A DNA stretch of 64,000 bases. It comes from JAPPLB01 sp965218555 (lineage in GTDB: Bacteria > Acidobacteriota > Terriglobia > Bryobacterales > UBA6623). Positions within the stretch are counted from its first letter, which is position 1; every line of letters begins with the position of its first letter. The position numbers and the translations under genes are program-made. Of this stretch, positions 1 through 9,019 are shown in pieces. Below the pieces are notes generated by a model. The model saw only the letters and a list, made by a program, of their open reading frames with translations. It was not told where the DNA came from and made no database searches. The stretch is from contig OZ244625.1 of NCBI GenBank assembly GCA_965218555.1, positions 4,836,001-4,900,000 of the forward strand. Direction: 5' to 3'.

Positions 1-3000
1 AACCTCAACCGGGAGCAAGTCAAGGAACTTCCCCTGAACGGACGCAGCGTGACCCAGTTGGCTCTCACGCAAGCCGGCGTGACCAGCCGCGGCGGTGCTC
101 GTTCGGCTTCCATCAATGGAAGTCGAGGCACCTTCAACAACTTCACGCTCGACGGGATCAACAACCAGGACACGTTCATACGAACGGATGCTCTTTTCGG
201 AACCATTCCTCTACAGGAAAGCTTCATCGAGGAGATCAACATCACGACCGCCAACTCGGAGGTCGATGCCGGGTTGGGAGCATCGCAGACTCAATTCGTA
301 ACCCGTTCCGGAGGCAACGCGTTTCATGGGGAGGCCTTCTACTACAACAGAAACGACGCGCTCAACGCGAACACCTTCTTCAACAACGCCGCCGGGATCA
401 AGAAAGAAAAGGTTCTGATCCACCAGTTCGGCTTCAACGTAAGCGGTCCCATTGTGAAGGACAAGCTGTTCTTCTTCTTCAACTATGAGGAAGAACGCAG
501 CCCCGGTACGGCCTCCGTGGTGCGGAGTGTCCTGACGGATTCCGCGCGCGCCGGAAATTTCAGCTACGTCAGGCAGGACAACGGCCAAGCGGTCACGCTG
601 GACCTGTTGGGACTCACCGGAATCACCATCGACCCGGCCATCAGATCACTGATCGATTCGACGCCGCAGCCCAACGACACCAGCGTGGGTGACGGCAGGA
701 ACGTCTCCGGCTTCCGCTTCAACAGCCCTGACAAGTCCAATAGCGACTGGCTGATTTTCCGGGGAGATTACCAGATCAACCGGAAGAATTCCTTCACGGG
801 AACCTTTCACCAGTTCAGCCTGGATGTGCCGAACTCCGTGTTCAACGGCATCGGTTCCGTGTTTCCGGGTCTTCCCGGCGCGGGGCAGAGCTCCACCCGC
901 AGACTGGGTTCCTTTTCCGTAAGAAGTACGTTCAGTCCGACCATCACCAACGAAGGGAGATTCGGGTTCCAGGCCTCGAATCCGCGATTCTTCACGAATG
1001 AGACCTTTGCCCAGGGCTATCGTCTGGACGTCTCGGTGTTCAGCAATCCGGTTCGGAGTTTCCTGCCCCAGGGCCGCGACACCCGCAATCTGGACTTGAT
1101 GGACAACATGACATGGGTCAAGGGAAAGCACACCATCAAAATAGGCGGGAGCGCACGCTGGACCACAGTCGACCAGTTCAATGACGGAGGTATTGTACCG
1201 ACCTACACCCTCGATTTCGGCCCGGGGAACCCGGATCCACTGGTGCCCGATATCTTTCCCGGCGGCATTTCTTCCGGTGAACTGAGCACCGCTTCCGGGC
1301 TGTTGAGCACTCTGGGCGGGTTCGTCGACTCGGCGGAACAGTCGTTCAACGTCACCTCGACAACTTCGGGATTCGTCGATGGGGCCTCTCAAACGAATCT
1401 TCTCACCCAGAACTTTGTCAACTTCTACCTGGGGGACACGTGGCGCGCCACCTCTAAACTCAGCCTGACTTTCGGAGTCAGGTGGGAGTTCCACTCGGTC
1501 CCGGACGAGGCGAACGGCTTGGCCCTGTTGCCCGTGGGCGGCGTCGAAGCGGTGCTCAACCCCGACGCCGTCATCGATCTCGCCGGCTCGAGCAATGGAA
1601 GGCCTTTCTTCAACAACGACGGAAACAACTTCGCTCCCAACGTGGGGTTGGCCTGGCAGATTACCGACAAGACTGTTCTGCGCGGCGGATACGGGCTGAA
1701 CTACGTGGTCGACAACAACTTGACAACGGTGCTCAACGCCCTGCGAGGCAACGACGGCCTGAGCCAGACCGTCAACCTCGCGGGACTCAGCGGCACGGTC
1801 AGCGGCGGCGGGCTGGCTCCCATTCCGGAGCCCGAGTTCAGGATTCCGCGGACCGCGCGCGACGGCATCCTGGCAGATGCCACCGGGGCCATCTTCACGA
1901 TCGATCCGGGCTTGCGAACCCCCTACGTGCAGCAATGGAACATCGGGTTGCAGCATCAGATCATGCCGGACACCGCCGTCGAGCTGCGCTACGTGGGAAA
2001 CCACGGCATCAAACTCGGCCGCGCCATTGATCTGAACCAGGTCCTGCTGCCCACGGATTTCGTCGAGGACTTCCGGCGGGCCCAACGGAACCTCGCCGCC
2101 AACGGGCACCCCGCTGCGGGTGAGCCTCTGCAGATCTTCCCGCAACTGGGTTTCGGTGGATTCCTGCAAGCGGGGTACGTCCAGAACTGGATTCGGAACG
2201 GTGAGATCGGGCAGTACAGCGGTGGTTTTCTGGCGCCCAACCGGATTTTCTTCTTTGCCGGTGAAGGAGGAGAGAGATTCGGCGCCACCCTGCCGATCAG
2301 CTATTTCCTGCGCAATCCCAATGCCTTCGTCGGCGATTTCGTCGGCAACAACGCATTCTCCAGATACAATGCCCTTCAATTCGAGATCAGGAGGCGTTTC
2401 CGCTCGGGTTTGACCGGCCAGTTCAACTATACGTTCGGCAAGGTGCTGACGAATTTTGCCGGCTCCCAGTCCAATTTCCGGGGGCTCTTCGACAACGCCC
2501 AACCGCACCTGGAGATCATGCGCCCCGATTTCGACATCACCCACACCTTCAATGGCAACTGGGTGTGGGAGATCCCCGTCGGTCAAGGACGCAAATGGAT
2601 GAACACCGGCAACGTCCTGAACGCGATAGCCGGCGGATGGGACCTCAGCGGATTTCTCAGGATCCGTTCCGGCGAGACGGTCAACATCGTTTCCGGGAGA
2701 GGAACCATCAATCGAGGCGGTTCCAGAGCCCTGACGAATACCGTTCATCTGATCGGCATGGATATCAAGGAGCTTCAGAGCAGGACCGGATTATTCCGCG
2801 GCTCGGAGGGCCGCATCAATCTATTCCATTCCAGCCTCATCGCTCCCGGTGGAGAGGGCAATCCCAGCATCTTTCAAAATCCGGGTTTGCTGGAGGCGGG
2901 ATCGCTGGGCATGTCCCCCGTCAGCGGGCCCTGGTTCGCGTCGCTGGACGTGGGGCTCCGCAAGAGCTTTCCCCTGCCCATCACGGAAGAATCACGTTTT

Positions 3001-3186
3001 CAGTTCCGCTTCGATTTCTTCAACATTCTCAATCACAGCAATTTCAACGTGGTCAGCACGACGTCGGGATCACTGGACAGCCTGGGTGTTTATAACCGCC
3101 AAAATCCCAACAGCACCTCGTTCGGCCGGATCAGCAGCACCTTTTCCGCCCGCCAGATCCAGGTCGGGATGAAGGTCATCTTCTGA
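1..3186 (+). CDS. TonB-dependent receptor, Oar-like (5' partial)
   Basis: The reading frame is open from base 1, so the N-terminus lies outside the window. About 1061 residues are visible. The first residues (ELPLNGRS) are the typical start of the plug domain in Oar/carboxypeptidase-regulatory-like TonB receptors. The plug continues with LDGINNQD, followed by alternating short strands with aromatic-rich turns over some 850 residues, including FFFFNYEEER and PYVQQWNIGLQHQ. The C-terminus (RQIQVGMKVIF) ends in an aromatic residue, as outer-membrane barrel proteins do. The expected role is outer-membrane uptake or binding of a large substrate, driven by TonB; the substrate is unknown. No SusD-type partner is adjacent. 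A second full-length relative lies at 32654-36070. Family confident, ligand unknown. Confidence 0.9.
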   Translation, partial: NLNREQVKELPLNGRSVTQLALTQAGVTSRGGARSASINGSRGTFNNFTLDGINNQDTFIRTDALFGTIPLQESFIEEINITTANSEVDAGLGASQTQFVTRSGGNAFHGEAFYYNRNDALNANTFFNNAAGIKKEKVLIHQFGFNVSGPIVKDKLFFFFNYEEERSPGTASVVRSVLTDSARAGNFSYVRQDNGQAVTLDLLGLTGITIDPAIRSLIDSTPQPNDTSVGDGRNVSGFRFNSPDKSNSDWLIFRGDYQINRKNSFTGTFHQFSLDVPNSVFNGIGSVFPGLPGAGQSSTRRLGSFSVRSTFSPTITNEGRFGFQASNPRFFTNETFAQGYRLDVSVFSNPVRSFLPQGRDTRNLDLMDNMTWVKGKHTIKIGGSARWTTVDQFNDGGIVPTYTLDFGPGNPDPLVPDIFPGGISSGELSTASGLLSTLGGFVDSAEQSFNVTSTTSGFVDGASQTNLLTQNFVNFYLGDTWRATSKLSLTFGVRWEFHSVPDEANGLALLPVGGVEAVLNPDAVIDLAGSSNGRPFFNNDGNNFAPNVGLAWQITDKTVLRGGYGLNYVVDNNLTTVLNALRGNDGLSQTVNLAGLSGTVSGGGLAPIPEPEFRIPRTARDGILADATGAIFTIDPGLRTPYVQQWNIGLQHQIMPDTAVELRYVGNHGIKLGRAIDLNQVLLPTDFVEDFRRAQRNLAANGHPAAGEPLQIFPQLGFGGFLQAGYVQNWIRNGEIGQYSGGFLAPNRIFFFAGEGGERFGATLPISYFLRNPNAFVGDFVGNNAFSRYNALQFEIRRRFRSGLTGQFNYTFGKVLTNFAGSQSNFRGLFDNAQPHLEIMRPDFDITHTFNGNWVWEIPVGQGRKWMNTGNVLNAIAGGWDLSGFLRIRSGETVNIVSGRGTINRGGSRALTNTVHLIGMDIKELQSRTGLFRGSEGRINLFHSSLIAPGGEGNPSIFQNPGLLEAGSLGMSPVSGPWFASLDVGLRKSFPLPITEESRFQFRFDFFNILNHSNFNVVSTTSGSLDSLGVYNRQNPNSTSFGRISSTFSARQIQVGMKVIF

Positions 3187-3282
3187 GGAACTCGATATTC
3201 GGATAAGACGAGCCGTCATGGGTTGAGCAGCGGGGCATCGGCGGCGTTCGGAACGCGAATCGCCACGGGCGGCCTTCCCTGT

Positions 3283-3726
3283 CTATGGCCGGCGTTCCAC
3301 CATGAGCCGGTTCCGGCCCTTCTGGAGGACCCGGCCATCCTGGTTGCCGAGCTCGATCTCGAGAGAGACGACGCCGCGGTCGGGCTTGCTGCGAGAAGGC
3401 TTCTTGCCGGCGACGCGCACGACGGCCTTGACGGTGTCACCGATGAAGATCGGACCGACGAAGTCCCAGGACCAGTGCAGCGAGGCGATGGCGTGAACCT
3501 GGAAGCCGGAGCGGTTCTTGAGGCCGTCGCTGATGGCCAGACCCAGTAGACCGTGAGCCACGCGGCGGCCGAATTGGGTCTCCCTGGCGAACTCTTCGTT
3601 GGTGTGCAACTCGAAAAAGTCCATCGAGAGGCCGGCGAATTGCATCACGTGCCAGTCGGTGATGGTCACGCCGGGAGTTTCGTGTTGCTCGCCGATCTCG
3701 ATTTCGTCGAAGTAACGCTTGGGCAT
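3283..3726 (-). CDS. MaoC-family hot-dog dehydratase/hydratase
   Basis: A 147-residue protein starting MPKRYFDEIEIGE, the usual opening of small MaoC-like (R)-specific enoyl-CoA hydratases. The catalytic Asp-x4-His pair is visible in AGLSMDFFELHTNEEFA, followed by the substrate-loop glycine segment RVAHGLLGLAIS. The frame stays open upstream, but that part runs into a repeat element, so the ATG at 3726 is chosen. The family hydrates 2-enoyl-CoA or dehydrates 3-hydroxyacyl-CoA in the cytoplasm. The neighbouring CoA-transferase at 4135 fits a short-chain acyl-CoA context, but the two genes are divergent and separated by about 400 bp, so a pathway link is inference. Confidence 0.85.
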   Translation of the reverse strand: MPKRYFDEIEIGEQHETPGVTITDWHVMQFAGLSMDFFELHTNEEFARETQFGRRVAHGLLGLAISDGLKNRSGFQVHAIASLHWSWDFVGPIFIGDTVKAVVRVAGKKPSRSKPDRGVVSLEIELGNQDGRVLQKGRNRLMVERRP

Positions 3727-3739
3727 GGTGGGGTTATGG

Positions 3740-3903
3740 TAACAGCCTGCTGAAAAAGGCCCCGCTGCATTCGAGCGGCGATCCATCCCGGCTGAGCTGC
3801 GTTGCTCCACGGTCGAATATGCCCGATATGCTCCCTCGCCGCGCCTTGTCAGCCGGGCGCCTCGCGCTCTCGGCGCCACGCGGGGTTTCACCACGGGCTG
3901 TTA
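3740..3903. repeat. MITE-like element with imperfect terminal inverted repeats
   Basis: The left end (TAACAGCCTGCTGAAAAAGG, continuing CCCCG) and the reverse complement of the right end (TAACAGCCCGTGGTGAAA, continuing CCCCG) share TAACAGCC, TGAAA and CCCCG. They bound about 164 bp of GC-rich, partly self-complementary DNA with no convincing gene. The element lies immediately upstream of the MaoC start. It resembles a miniature inverted-repeat element or a dispersed intergenic repeat; no second copy was found in this window. Confidence 0.45.
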
Positions 3904-4134
3904 GCGCAGCGTAGCTTCCCGGGCGGGTGACAGCGCACCTCGACATCCAGGGACGTGATTCATGATTCGTGATGCGTAACCCTTCGGGCGACGGAAGTTT
4001 GCGTTCGGCGGCGGTGATGAGGGCAGGATTTTTCCTTCGTACGCGCTCCCAGGATGCCGGCCTTTTTTCTTCGCAGCTGCCCACCGTGACCGCGGAGGCG
4101 AGCCTTGGGCGGGTGATAAGATTTGGTCTCGCCG

Positions 4135-5703
4135 ATGACCACCGGACTGGAAAAGGCTTTCGTGAGCGCGGATGAGGCGGCCGCTCGGATCGGCGACGGC
4201 CGGACGGTCGCCATCGGCGGTTCCGGATCGGGGCATTGCATTCCCGACATTCTGCTGGAGGCCCTTGGGCGGAGGTTCAAAGCGACGGGACACCCGCATC
4301 ACCTGACGCTGGTGCATGCGTTCGGCGTCGGCGATCAGAAGAGCCGCGGTTTGCAACACCTGGCCCAACCGGGCCTGTTCCGGCGGGTGATCGGCGGACA
4401 TTGGTCGATGGCTCCGGAAATGGGCAAGCTGGCGGCGGCGAACGAGTTCGAGGCTTACAACGTCCCGGCGGGCGTGATCGTGCAGTTGTTCCATGCCGCC
4501 GCGGCGGGCAGTCCGGGTTGGATGACCGAGGTCGGTCTCGGCACGTTCATCGACCCGCGGCTCGAAGGCGGGAAACTGAATGCGGCAGCGCAGGAAGACA
4601 TCGTCGAGCTTGTCGAGCGCAACGGGCGTGAGTACCTGTTCTACCCGGCGGTTCCTATCGAAGTGGCCTTGATCCAGGGAAGCACGGCCGACGAGCACGG
4701 CAATATCGGCATGAACCGCGAGGCGGGCTTCTGGCACAACTGCGCCATGGCGCAGGCGGCGCGGACGGCGGGAGGAATCACGATCGCCGTCGTGAAAGAG
4801 CGGGTTGAGGTGCGCGGGATTCACGCGCGGGACGTGCGCGTTCCCGGCTGCTTCGTGGACTTCGTTGTCGTGGATCCCCGGGCCGGCCAGACCTTCCAGA
4901 CGCATTTCGAGCCGGCGTATTCGGGCGACTCGCGGAAGCCGGATAGCGAGTTCGGCGGCTTTCCCCTGGATGCGCGCAAGGTGATTGCACGGCGGGCGGC
5001 GTTGGAGCTTGCGCCGGGGACGGTGCTCAACGTGGGGTTCGGGGTTCCCGATGGGGTGATGAAGGTGGCTCGAGAACAGGGCATCGCCGACACCCTGGTC
5101 CCGACCATCGAGCATGGTCAGTTCGGCGGCATACCGGCGGAAGGTCTCGATTTCGGCGCCACCTACAACAGCGAAGCGATTCTCGAGACCGGACACATGT
5201 TCGATTTCTATCAGGGTAGAGGCGTGGATCAGGCGTACCTGGGTTTCCTCGAAATCGACCGCGAAGGAAACGTCAACGTGAGCAAGCTGGCGGACACGAT
5301 CATCGGGACGGGCGGTTTTATCGATATCGCCCAGAAGGCGCGGAAAGTTGTTTTCTGCGGGACGCTGGCCGTGCGGGCGAAGACGGAGTTGGCGAACGGG
5401 ACCGTGCGCTTCATGAGTCACGGGAAGCCCAAGTTTAAGGAGACGGTGAATCAGGTCACGTTCAGCGGACGGTATGCGCGGACCCATGGGCAAGAGGTGG
5501 TTTACGTGACGGAAGCGGCGGTCTTTCGACTGACCGAGCAGAGCGTGCGCCTGGAGGAGGTCGCGCCGGGGATTGATATCGAACGGGACCTGATGCCGCA
5601 GTTGGGCTTCAAACCCTTGATGGCCGAGCCGATGGGCACGATGGCGGCGGAGTTGTTCGGCGAGGATGCGCTGCCACGACGGCTGTTTCGGTTCTATGGC
5701 TGA
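4135..5703 (+). CDS. acyl-CoA:acetate/3-ketoacid CoA-transferase (YdiF/propionate CoA-transferase type)
   Basis: A 522-residue single-chain CoA-transferase carrying both family-I halves. The N-terminal half has AVGGSGSGH-like glycines near residue 27 (AIGGSGSGHCIPD). The second half has the TIEHGQFGG segment, whose Glu is the expected thioester-forming nucleophile, followed by DFGATYNSEAI. These enzymes move CoA between short-chain acids such as acetate, propionate, lactate or acetoacetate. An in-frame TTG lies four codons upstream, but the ATG at 4135 opens the conserved part directly. Length matches the single-chain members rather than the two-subunit ScoAB/AtoDA form. Exact substrate cannot be read from sequence. 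Confidence 0.9.
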   Translation: MTTGLEKAFVSADEAAARIGDGRTVAIGGSGSGHCIPDILLEALGRRFKATGHPHHLTLVHAFGVGDQKSRGLQHLAQPGLFRRVIGGHWSMAPEMGKLAAANEFEAYNVPAGVIVQLFHAAAAGSPGWMTEVGLGTFIDPRLEGGKLNAAAQEDIVELVERNGREYLFYPAVPIEVALIQGSTADEHGNIGMNREAGFWHNCAMAQAARTAGGITIAVVKERVEVRGIHARDVRVPGCFVDFVVVDPRAGQTFQTHFEPAYSGDSRKPDSEFGGFPLDARKVIARRAALELAPGTVLNVGFGVPDGVMKVAREQGIADTLVPTIEHGQFGGIPAEGLDFGATYNSEAILETGHMFDFYQGRGVDQAYLGFLEIDREGNVNVSKLADTIIGTGGFIDIAQKARKVVFCGTLAVRAKTELANGTVRFMSHGKPKFKETVNQVTFSGRYARTHGQEVVYVTEAAVFRLTEQSVRLEEVAPGIDIERDLMPQLGFKPLMAEPMGTMAAELFGEDALPRRLFRFYG

Positions 5704-5842
5704 CTACGGCTTTTGCAGTCCCGGCGCCAGGACGGATGGAGCAAATGCGTTACCGCCGCTCCCGCCACGGGCTGCCGCAGCTCACTGGACGGTTGCGGAG
5801 GTTATCGTTTAGCATGCTTGACGGAAGTCCCTGACAAACAAG

Positions 5843-7063
5843 ATGACACGACTCGTGATGGCGCTTTGTGTATTCGCCGCTACGGCTCCCGCGGTGGAGG
5901 TACGGGGCATCTCCCCGACTGACGGACAGAAGCCGGCCGGCCCCTACACGTTGGGCGTGATGGCGGGTGATTACCTCTATGTCTCCAGCCAGGGTCCGCG
6001 AAGGCGGGACGGAACGATTCCCGGAACGATCGAAGAGCAGGTCGATCAAGCTGTGGCCAACGTCGAAGCGATCGTGCGGGCCGCGGGGCTTACCCTCGAT
6101 CACATTGTCTATGCGCACGTCTACCTCGACGACATGTCGCTCTACGACGGCATGAACCGCGCCTATGCCAGGCACTTCGGAATGAATCCGCCCGCGCGCG
6201 CCGTGGTGGGCGTCTACAAACGCGACAACGGGATGCACGTCACGATCAATGCCGTAACGGTTCGTGATTTGTCGATGAAGAAGATGATCACACTTCCGGG
6301 GATCGACCTGAAAGAACCTTATTCGCCCGGAATCCTGACTCACGATCGACTGTATGTCTCCGGCATGCCGGGCCGGGACTTGACGAGCGGGCGAATCCCG
6401 GATGGTATCGACAAGCAGGTCGCGCTGGCGCTCGATAACGTCGGCGAGGTGCTCAGGGCCGCCGGGCTCGACCACCGCCACATGGTGTTCGTCAATCCCT
6501 ACGTTGGGCCGAACATTGCCTATGGCGAAATGAACAAGGTCTATGCGACGTACTTCGAGTTCGGCAATACGCCGGCGCGGGCGACGATCTTCGTGACTTC
6601 CCTGCCCCACAACGCGCGCATCGAATTCACCGGCGTCGCTGTACGCGACCTGTCGAAGCGTCTCGCGGTGCGTCCGAAGAACATGAAACCCAGCCCGACC
6701 GCCAGCCCTTGCGTCTTCGCCGGCGACACGTTCTTCTGTTCGGCCAAAAGCGGCTTCATACCAGGCTTCAACGGCGGGATCTGGGCATCAACCGTCGAGA
6801 ACCAACTTCGGCAGACCATGCGAAACCTCCTCGATAACCTCGAGGAGGCTGGGATGGACTTCAGCGACGTGGTGGCGACGAATCTCTATCTGGACGACCG
6901 TGCCGATTACGACAAAGCGAATGCCGTCTACAAACTGTATTTCCCGGACCTGCTTCCCGCGCGAACAACGGTGCAACAACTGGCGCCCACCCAACGCCGA
7001 CCCCGACCGAACGGACGCTGGCCGACCCTGGAGCAAATCTCACTGGTTGCCGTGAAGCGGTAG
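5843..7063 (+). CDS. exported protein with three tandem RidA (YjgF/YER057c/UK114) domains
   Basis: A 406-residue protein. A short hydrophobic N-terminus (MTRLVMALCVFAATAPAVEV) looks like a signal peptide. Three RidA-like units follow at about residues 21-140, 145-265 and 275-400. Each has the conserved late arginine in a PAR motif (PARAVVGV, PARATIFV, PARTTVQQ) and a valine/alanine-rich helix (QAVANVEAIVRAAGL and equivalents). Classical RidA is a cytosolic trimer that hydrolyses reactive enamine/imine intermediates. A covalent trimer sent out of the cytoplasm is uncommon, so its substrate may differ. Unit 1 is closest to canonical RidA; units 2 and 3 are more diverged. Confidence 0.85.
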   Translation: MTRLVMALCVFAATAPAVEVRGISPTDGQKPAGPYTLGVMAGDYLYVSSQGPRRRDGTIPGTIEEQVDQAVANVEAIVRAAGLTLDHIVYAHVYLDDMSLYDGMNRAYARHFGMNPPARAVVGVYKRDNGMHVTINAVTVRDLSMKKMITLPGIDLKEPYSPGILTHDRLYVSGMPGRDLTSGRIPDGIDKQVALALDNVGEVLRAAGLDHRHMVFVNPYVGPNIAYGEMNKVYATYFEFGNTPARATIFVTSLPHNARIEFTGVAVRDLSKRLAVRPKNMKPSPTASPCVFAGDTFFCSAKSGFIPGFNGGIWASTVENQLRQTMRNLLDNLEEAGMDFSDVVATNLYLDDRADYDKANAVYKLYFPDLLPARTTVQQLAPTQRRPRPNGRWPTLEQISLVAVKR

Positions 7064-7155
7064 AAGCAAAACCGTCAGGCAAAACATTTCAGAAGAGAAC
7101 CGTCTTGCTTCAGAGGGGCGGGACGTTCAGATCATCCCGGATTCCCTGACGACAG

Positions 7156-7172
7156 GCGGGCGAGACGCCCGC
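7156..7172. repeat. small GC hairpin between the RidA and grpE genes
   Basis: GCGGGC-GAGAC-GCCCGC forms a perfect 6-bp stem with a 5-base loop. There is no T-run, so it is either a weak factor-dependent terminator for the RidA gene or a dispersed palindromic unit. The rest of the 170-bp gap shows nothing else recognisable. Confidence 0.35.
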
Positions 7173-7232
7173 GTTCCCAGAAACCGTCGCTTTTGAGGCC
7201 CTCTGATAAAATGAGCCTTACCCTTTTCAGAC

Positions 7233-7841
7233 ATGCTTGAGAGCCCATCCAACGACAAGAATCCGGCGGCGCCCGAGGCCGATCCGACGGTCGCGCACGA
7301 TGCTGACGAGTCCGCGGCAACCGCTTCGAAGAATGGGAACCAAAGCGGAACGGACGGCCAAGAGAGCGAGTCACGCGACGAGATCGCAGTAGAGCCCGAC
7401 CCGATTGAAAAGCTCGAAGCCGAGAAGGTGGAGTTGCTGGACCGCTTCCAGCGAGCTCAGGCGGAGTTCGAGAACTTCCGCAAGAGACTCCTGCGCGAGA
7501 AGGATGAGGTGCGGGAGTACGCTGCTATGGATACCATCCGCTCTCTGCTGCCGGTCGCGGACGATTTCCAGCGCGCACTCGACGCCGAGGGCCTCGATGC
7601 GGAAGTCCGCAAGGGCCTCGATCTGGTACTGAAGTCGATGTTCGACGTGTTCACCCGGGCCGGCCTCAAGCCACTCGAGGACGGCGGCTTCTTCGACCCG
7701 AACATCCATGAAGCCGTGGACCGGGCCGCCGCCGAAACCGACGAAGACGACCAGAAGATTCTCGATGTGTACCAACGCGGTTACCACTTCAAGGACCGCT
7801 TGCTGCGTCCGGCGATGGTCAAAGTAGCCGTCAAGGACTGA
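7233..7841 (+). CDS. grpE: nucleotide exchange factor GrpE
   Basis: A 202-residue protein with an acidic, low-complexity N-terminus (residues 1-65), then a long coiled coil (EKLEAEKVELLDRFQRAQAE) and the compact C-terminal beta domain ending in GYHFKDRLLRPAMVKVA, the GrpE signature region. GrpE releases ADP from DnaK in the cytoplasmic Hsp70 cycle. dnaJ follows after 39 bp, so the two are probably cotranscribed. No dnaK and no clear CIRCE inverted repeat are seen nearby. Family length is normal. Confidence 0.95.
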   Translation: MLESPSNDKNPAAPEADPTVAHDADESAATASKNGNQSGTDGQESESRDEIAVEPDPIEKLEAEKVELLDRFQRAQAEFENFRKRLLREKDEVREYAAMDTIRSLLPVADDFQRALDAEGLDAEVRKGLDLVLKSMFDVFTRAGLKPLEDGGFFDPNIHEAVDRAAAETDEDDQKILDVYQRGYHFKDRLLRPAMVKVAVKD

Positions 7842-7880
7842 GCCCGCACCGCGATCCACACCCGCCAGGGATACTTCAAC

Positions 7881-8996
7881 GTGGCCAAGCCTGATTACTA
7901 CGACGTTCTCGGCGTAGATCGAGGAGCTTCCGACCAGGACGTCAAGAGCGCCTACCGCAAGATGGCGCTGAAGTATCATCCCGATCGCAATCCTGACAAC
8001 CCTGAGGCGGAAGAGCAGTTCAAGCTCGCCTCAGAGGCCTACAGCGTCCTCAGCGACTCCGACAAGCGCGGCCGTTACGATCGCTTCGGTCACGACGGGC
8101 TCGCCGGAAGCGCGGCTGGTTTTGATCCGTCCCAATTCACCGACTTCTCCGATATCTTGGGCGACTTCTTCGGAATGGGTGACCTTTTCGGTGGCGGCAC
8201 GGGTCGCCGGACGCGAGCCCGGCGGGGCGCCGACTTGCAGTATGACCTGGAAATCGAATTCGAAGACGCCATCTTCGGCTTCAATACCGAGATTCAGTTT
8301 CCTCGCTCACAGCCTTGCGACGACTGCCACGGCACCGGTGTGGCGGGAGGTGCGCAACGGCGGACCTGCAGTCAATGCGGCGGTCGAGGCCAGGTTCATT
8401 ACCAGCAGGGATTCTTTTCTGTCGGCAGGACGTGCCCTCGATGCGGCGGCGAGGGTAGCGTCGTTGACAATCCCTGTGGGGCTTGCGGCGGGAGGGGGCA
8501 AGTTCGCAAGCAACGGAAGCTCAAGGTGAACATTCCGCCGGGCGTCGACGGCGGCACCCGCCTGCGGCTCAGCGGCGAAGGGGAAATCGGCGCAAATGGC
8601 GGACCTCCCGGCGATTTGTACGTTCTACTGCGGGTCAAGGACCATGCGATCTTCGAGCGCGACGGCACGGATCTCTACTGTGACGTGCCGGTCAACGTAG
8701 CTCAGGCGGCGCTGGGCGCCGACATCGAGGTCCCAACCTTGGAAGGCGACGAAAAGGTCAAAATCCGTCCCGGCATGCAGAGTGGTTCACGTCTGCGGCT
8801 GAGAGGCAAAGGCGTGCCGTTCGTCAACAGCGGCCGCCGCGGCGATCTCATTGTTCAGGTCGTCCTTACGACACCGACGAAGCTCACTCAGGAGCAGCGC
8901 CGGCTGTTCGAAAAGCTGAGTGACATCCTTCCCATCGACAACCAGCCCTCGGAAAAGGGCATTTTCGACAAGGTCAAGGACTACCTGACCCAATAG
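7881..8996 (+). CDS. dnaJ: chaperone DnaJ
   Basis: A 371-residue type I (class A) J-protein. The J-domain spans residues 1-70 with HPD at 33-35. A Gly/Phe-rich stretch follows (DFFGMGDLFGGG). Four zinc-binding CxxCxGxG motifs are all present: CDDCHGTG, CSQCGGRG, CPRCGGEG and CGACGGRG. The two substrate-binding beta domains and dimerisation tail come last. It stimulates DnaK ATPase and delivers unfolded clients. The start is GTG at 7881 (reading MAKPDYYDVLGV), which gives the canonical N-terminus. It lies downstream of grpE in an apparent operon without dnaK. Confidence 0.97.
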   Translation: MAKPDYYDVLGVDRGASDQDVKSAYRKMALKYHPDRNPDNPEAEEQFKLASEAYSVLSDSDKRGRYDRFGHDGLAGSAAGFDPSQFTDFSDILGDFFGMGDLFGGGTGRRTRARRGADLQYDLEIEFEDAIFGFNTEIQFPRSQPCDDCHGTGVAGGAQRRTCSQCGGRGQVHYQQGFFSVGRTCPRCGGEGSVVDNPCGACGGRGQVRKQRKLKVNIPPGVDGGTRLRLSGEGEIGANGGPPGDLYVLLRVKDHAIFERDGTDLYCDVPVNVAQAALGADIEVPTLEGDEKVKIRPGMQSGSRLRLRGKGVPFVNSGRRGDLIVQVVLTTPTKLTQEQRRLFEKLSDILPIDNQPSEKGIFDKVKDYLTQ

Positions 8997-9019
8997 CCGG
9001 AAACCAGTCCCGCAAACAT

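Noticed and set aside
646..2748. 700-codon open frame antisense to the first TonB receptor
   Set aside because: It mirrors a clearly coding gene in GC-rich DNA and shows no motif or natural composition; a shadow frame.
3901..5493. 530-codon antisense frame over the CoA-transferase
   Set aside because: The plus strand has the conserved catalytic Glu motif and full family length; the antisense product is Arg/His-rich without domains.
7064..7232. CIRCE or heat-shock promoter before grpE
   Set aside because: No CIRCE inverted repeat or sigma-32-like boxes are visible; only a small GC hairpin.
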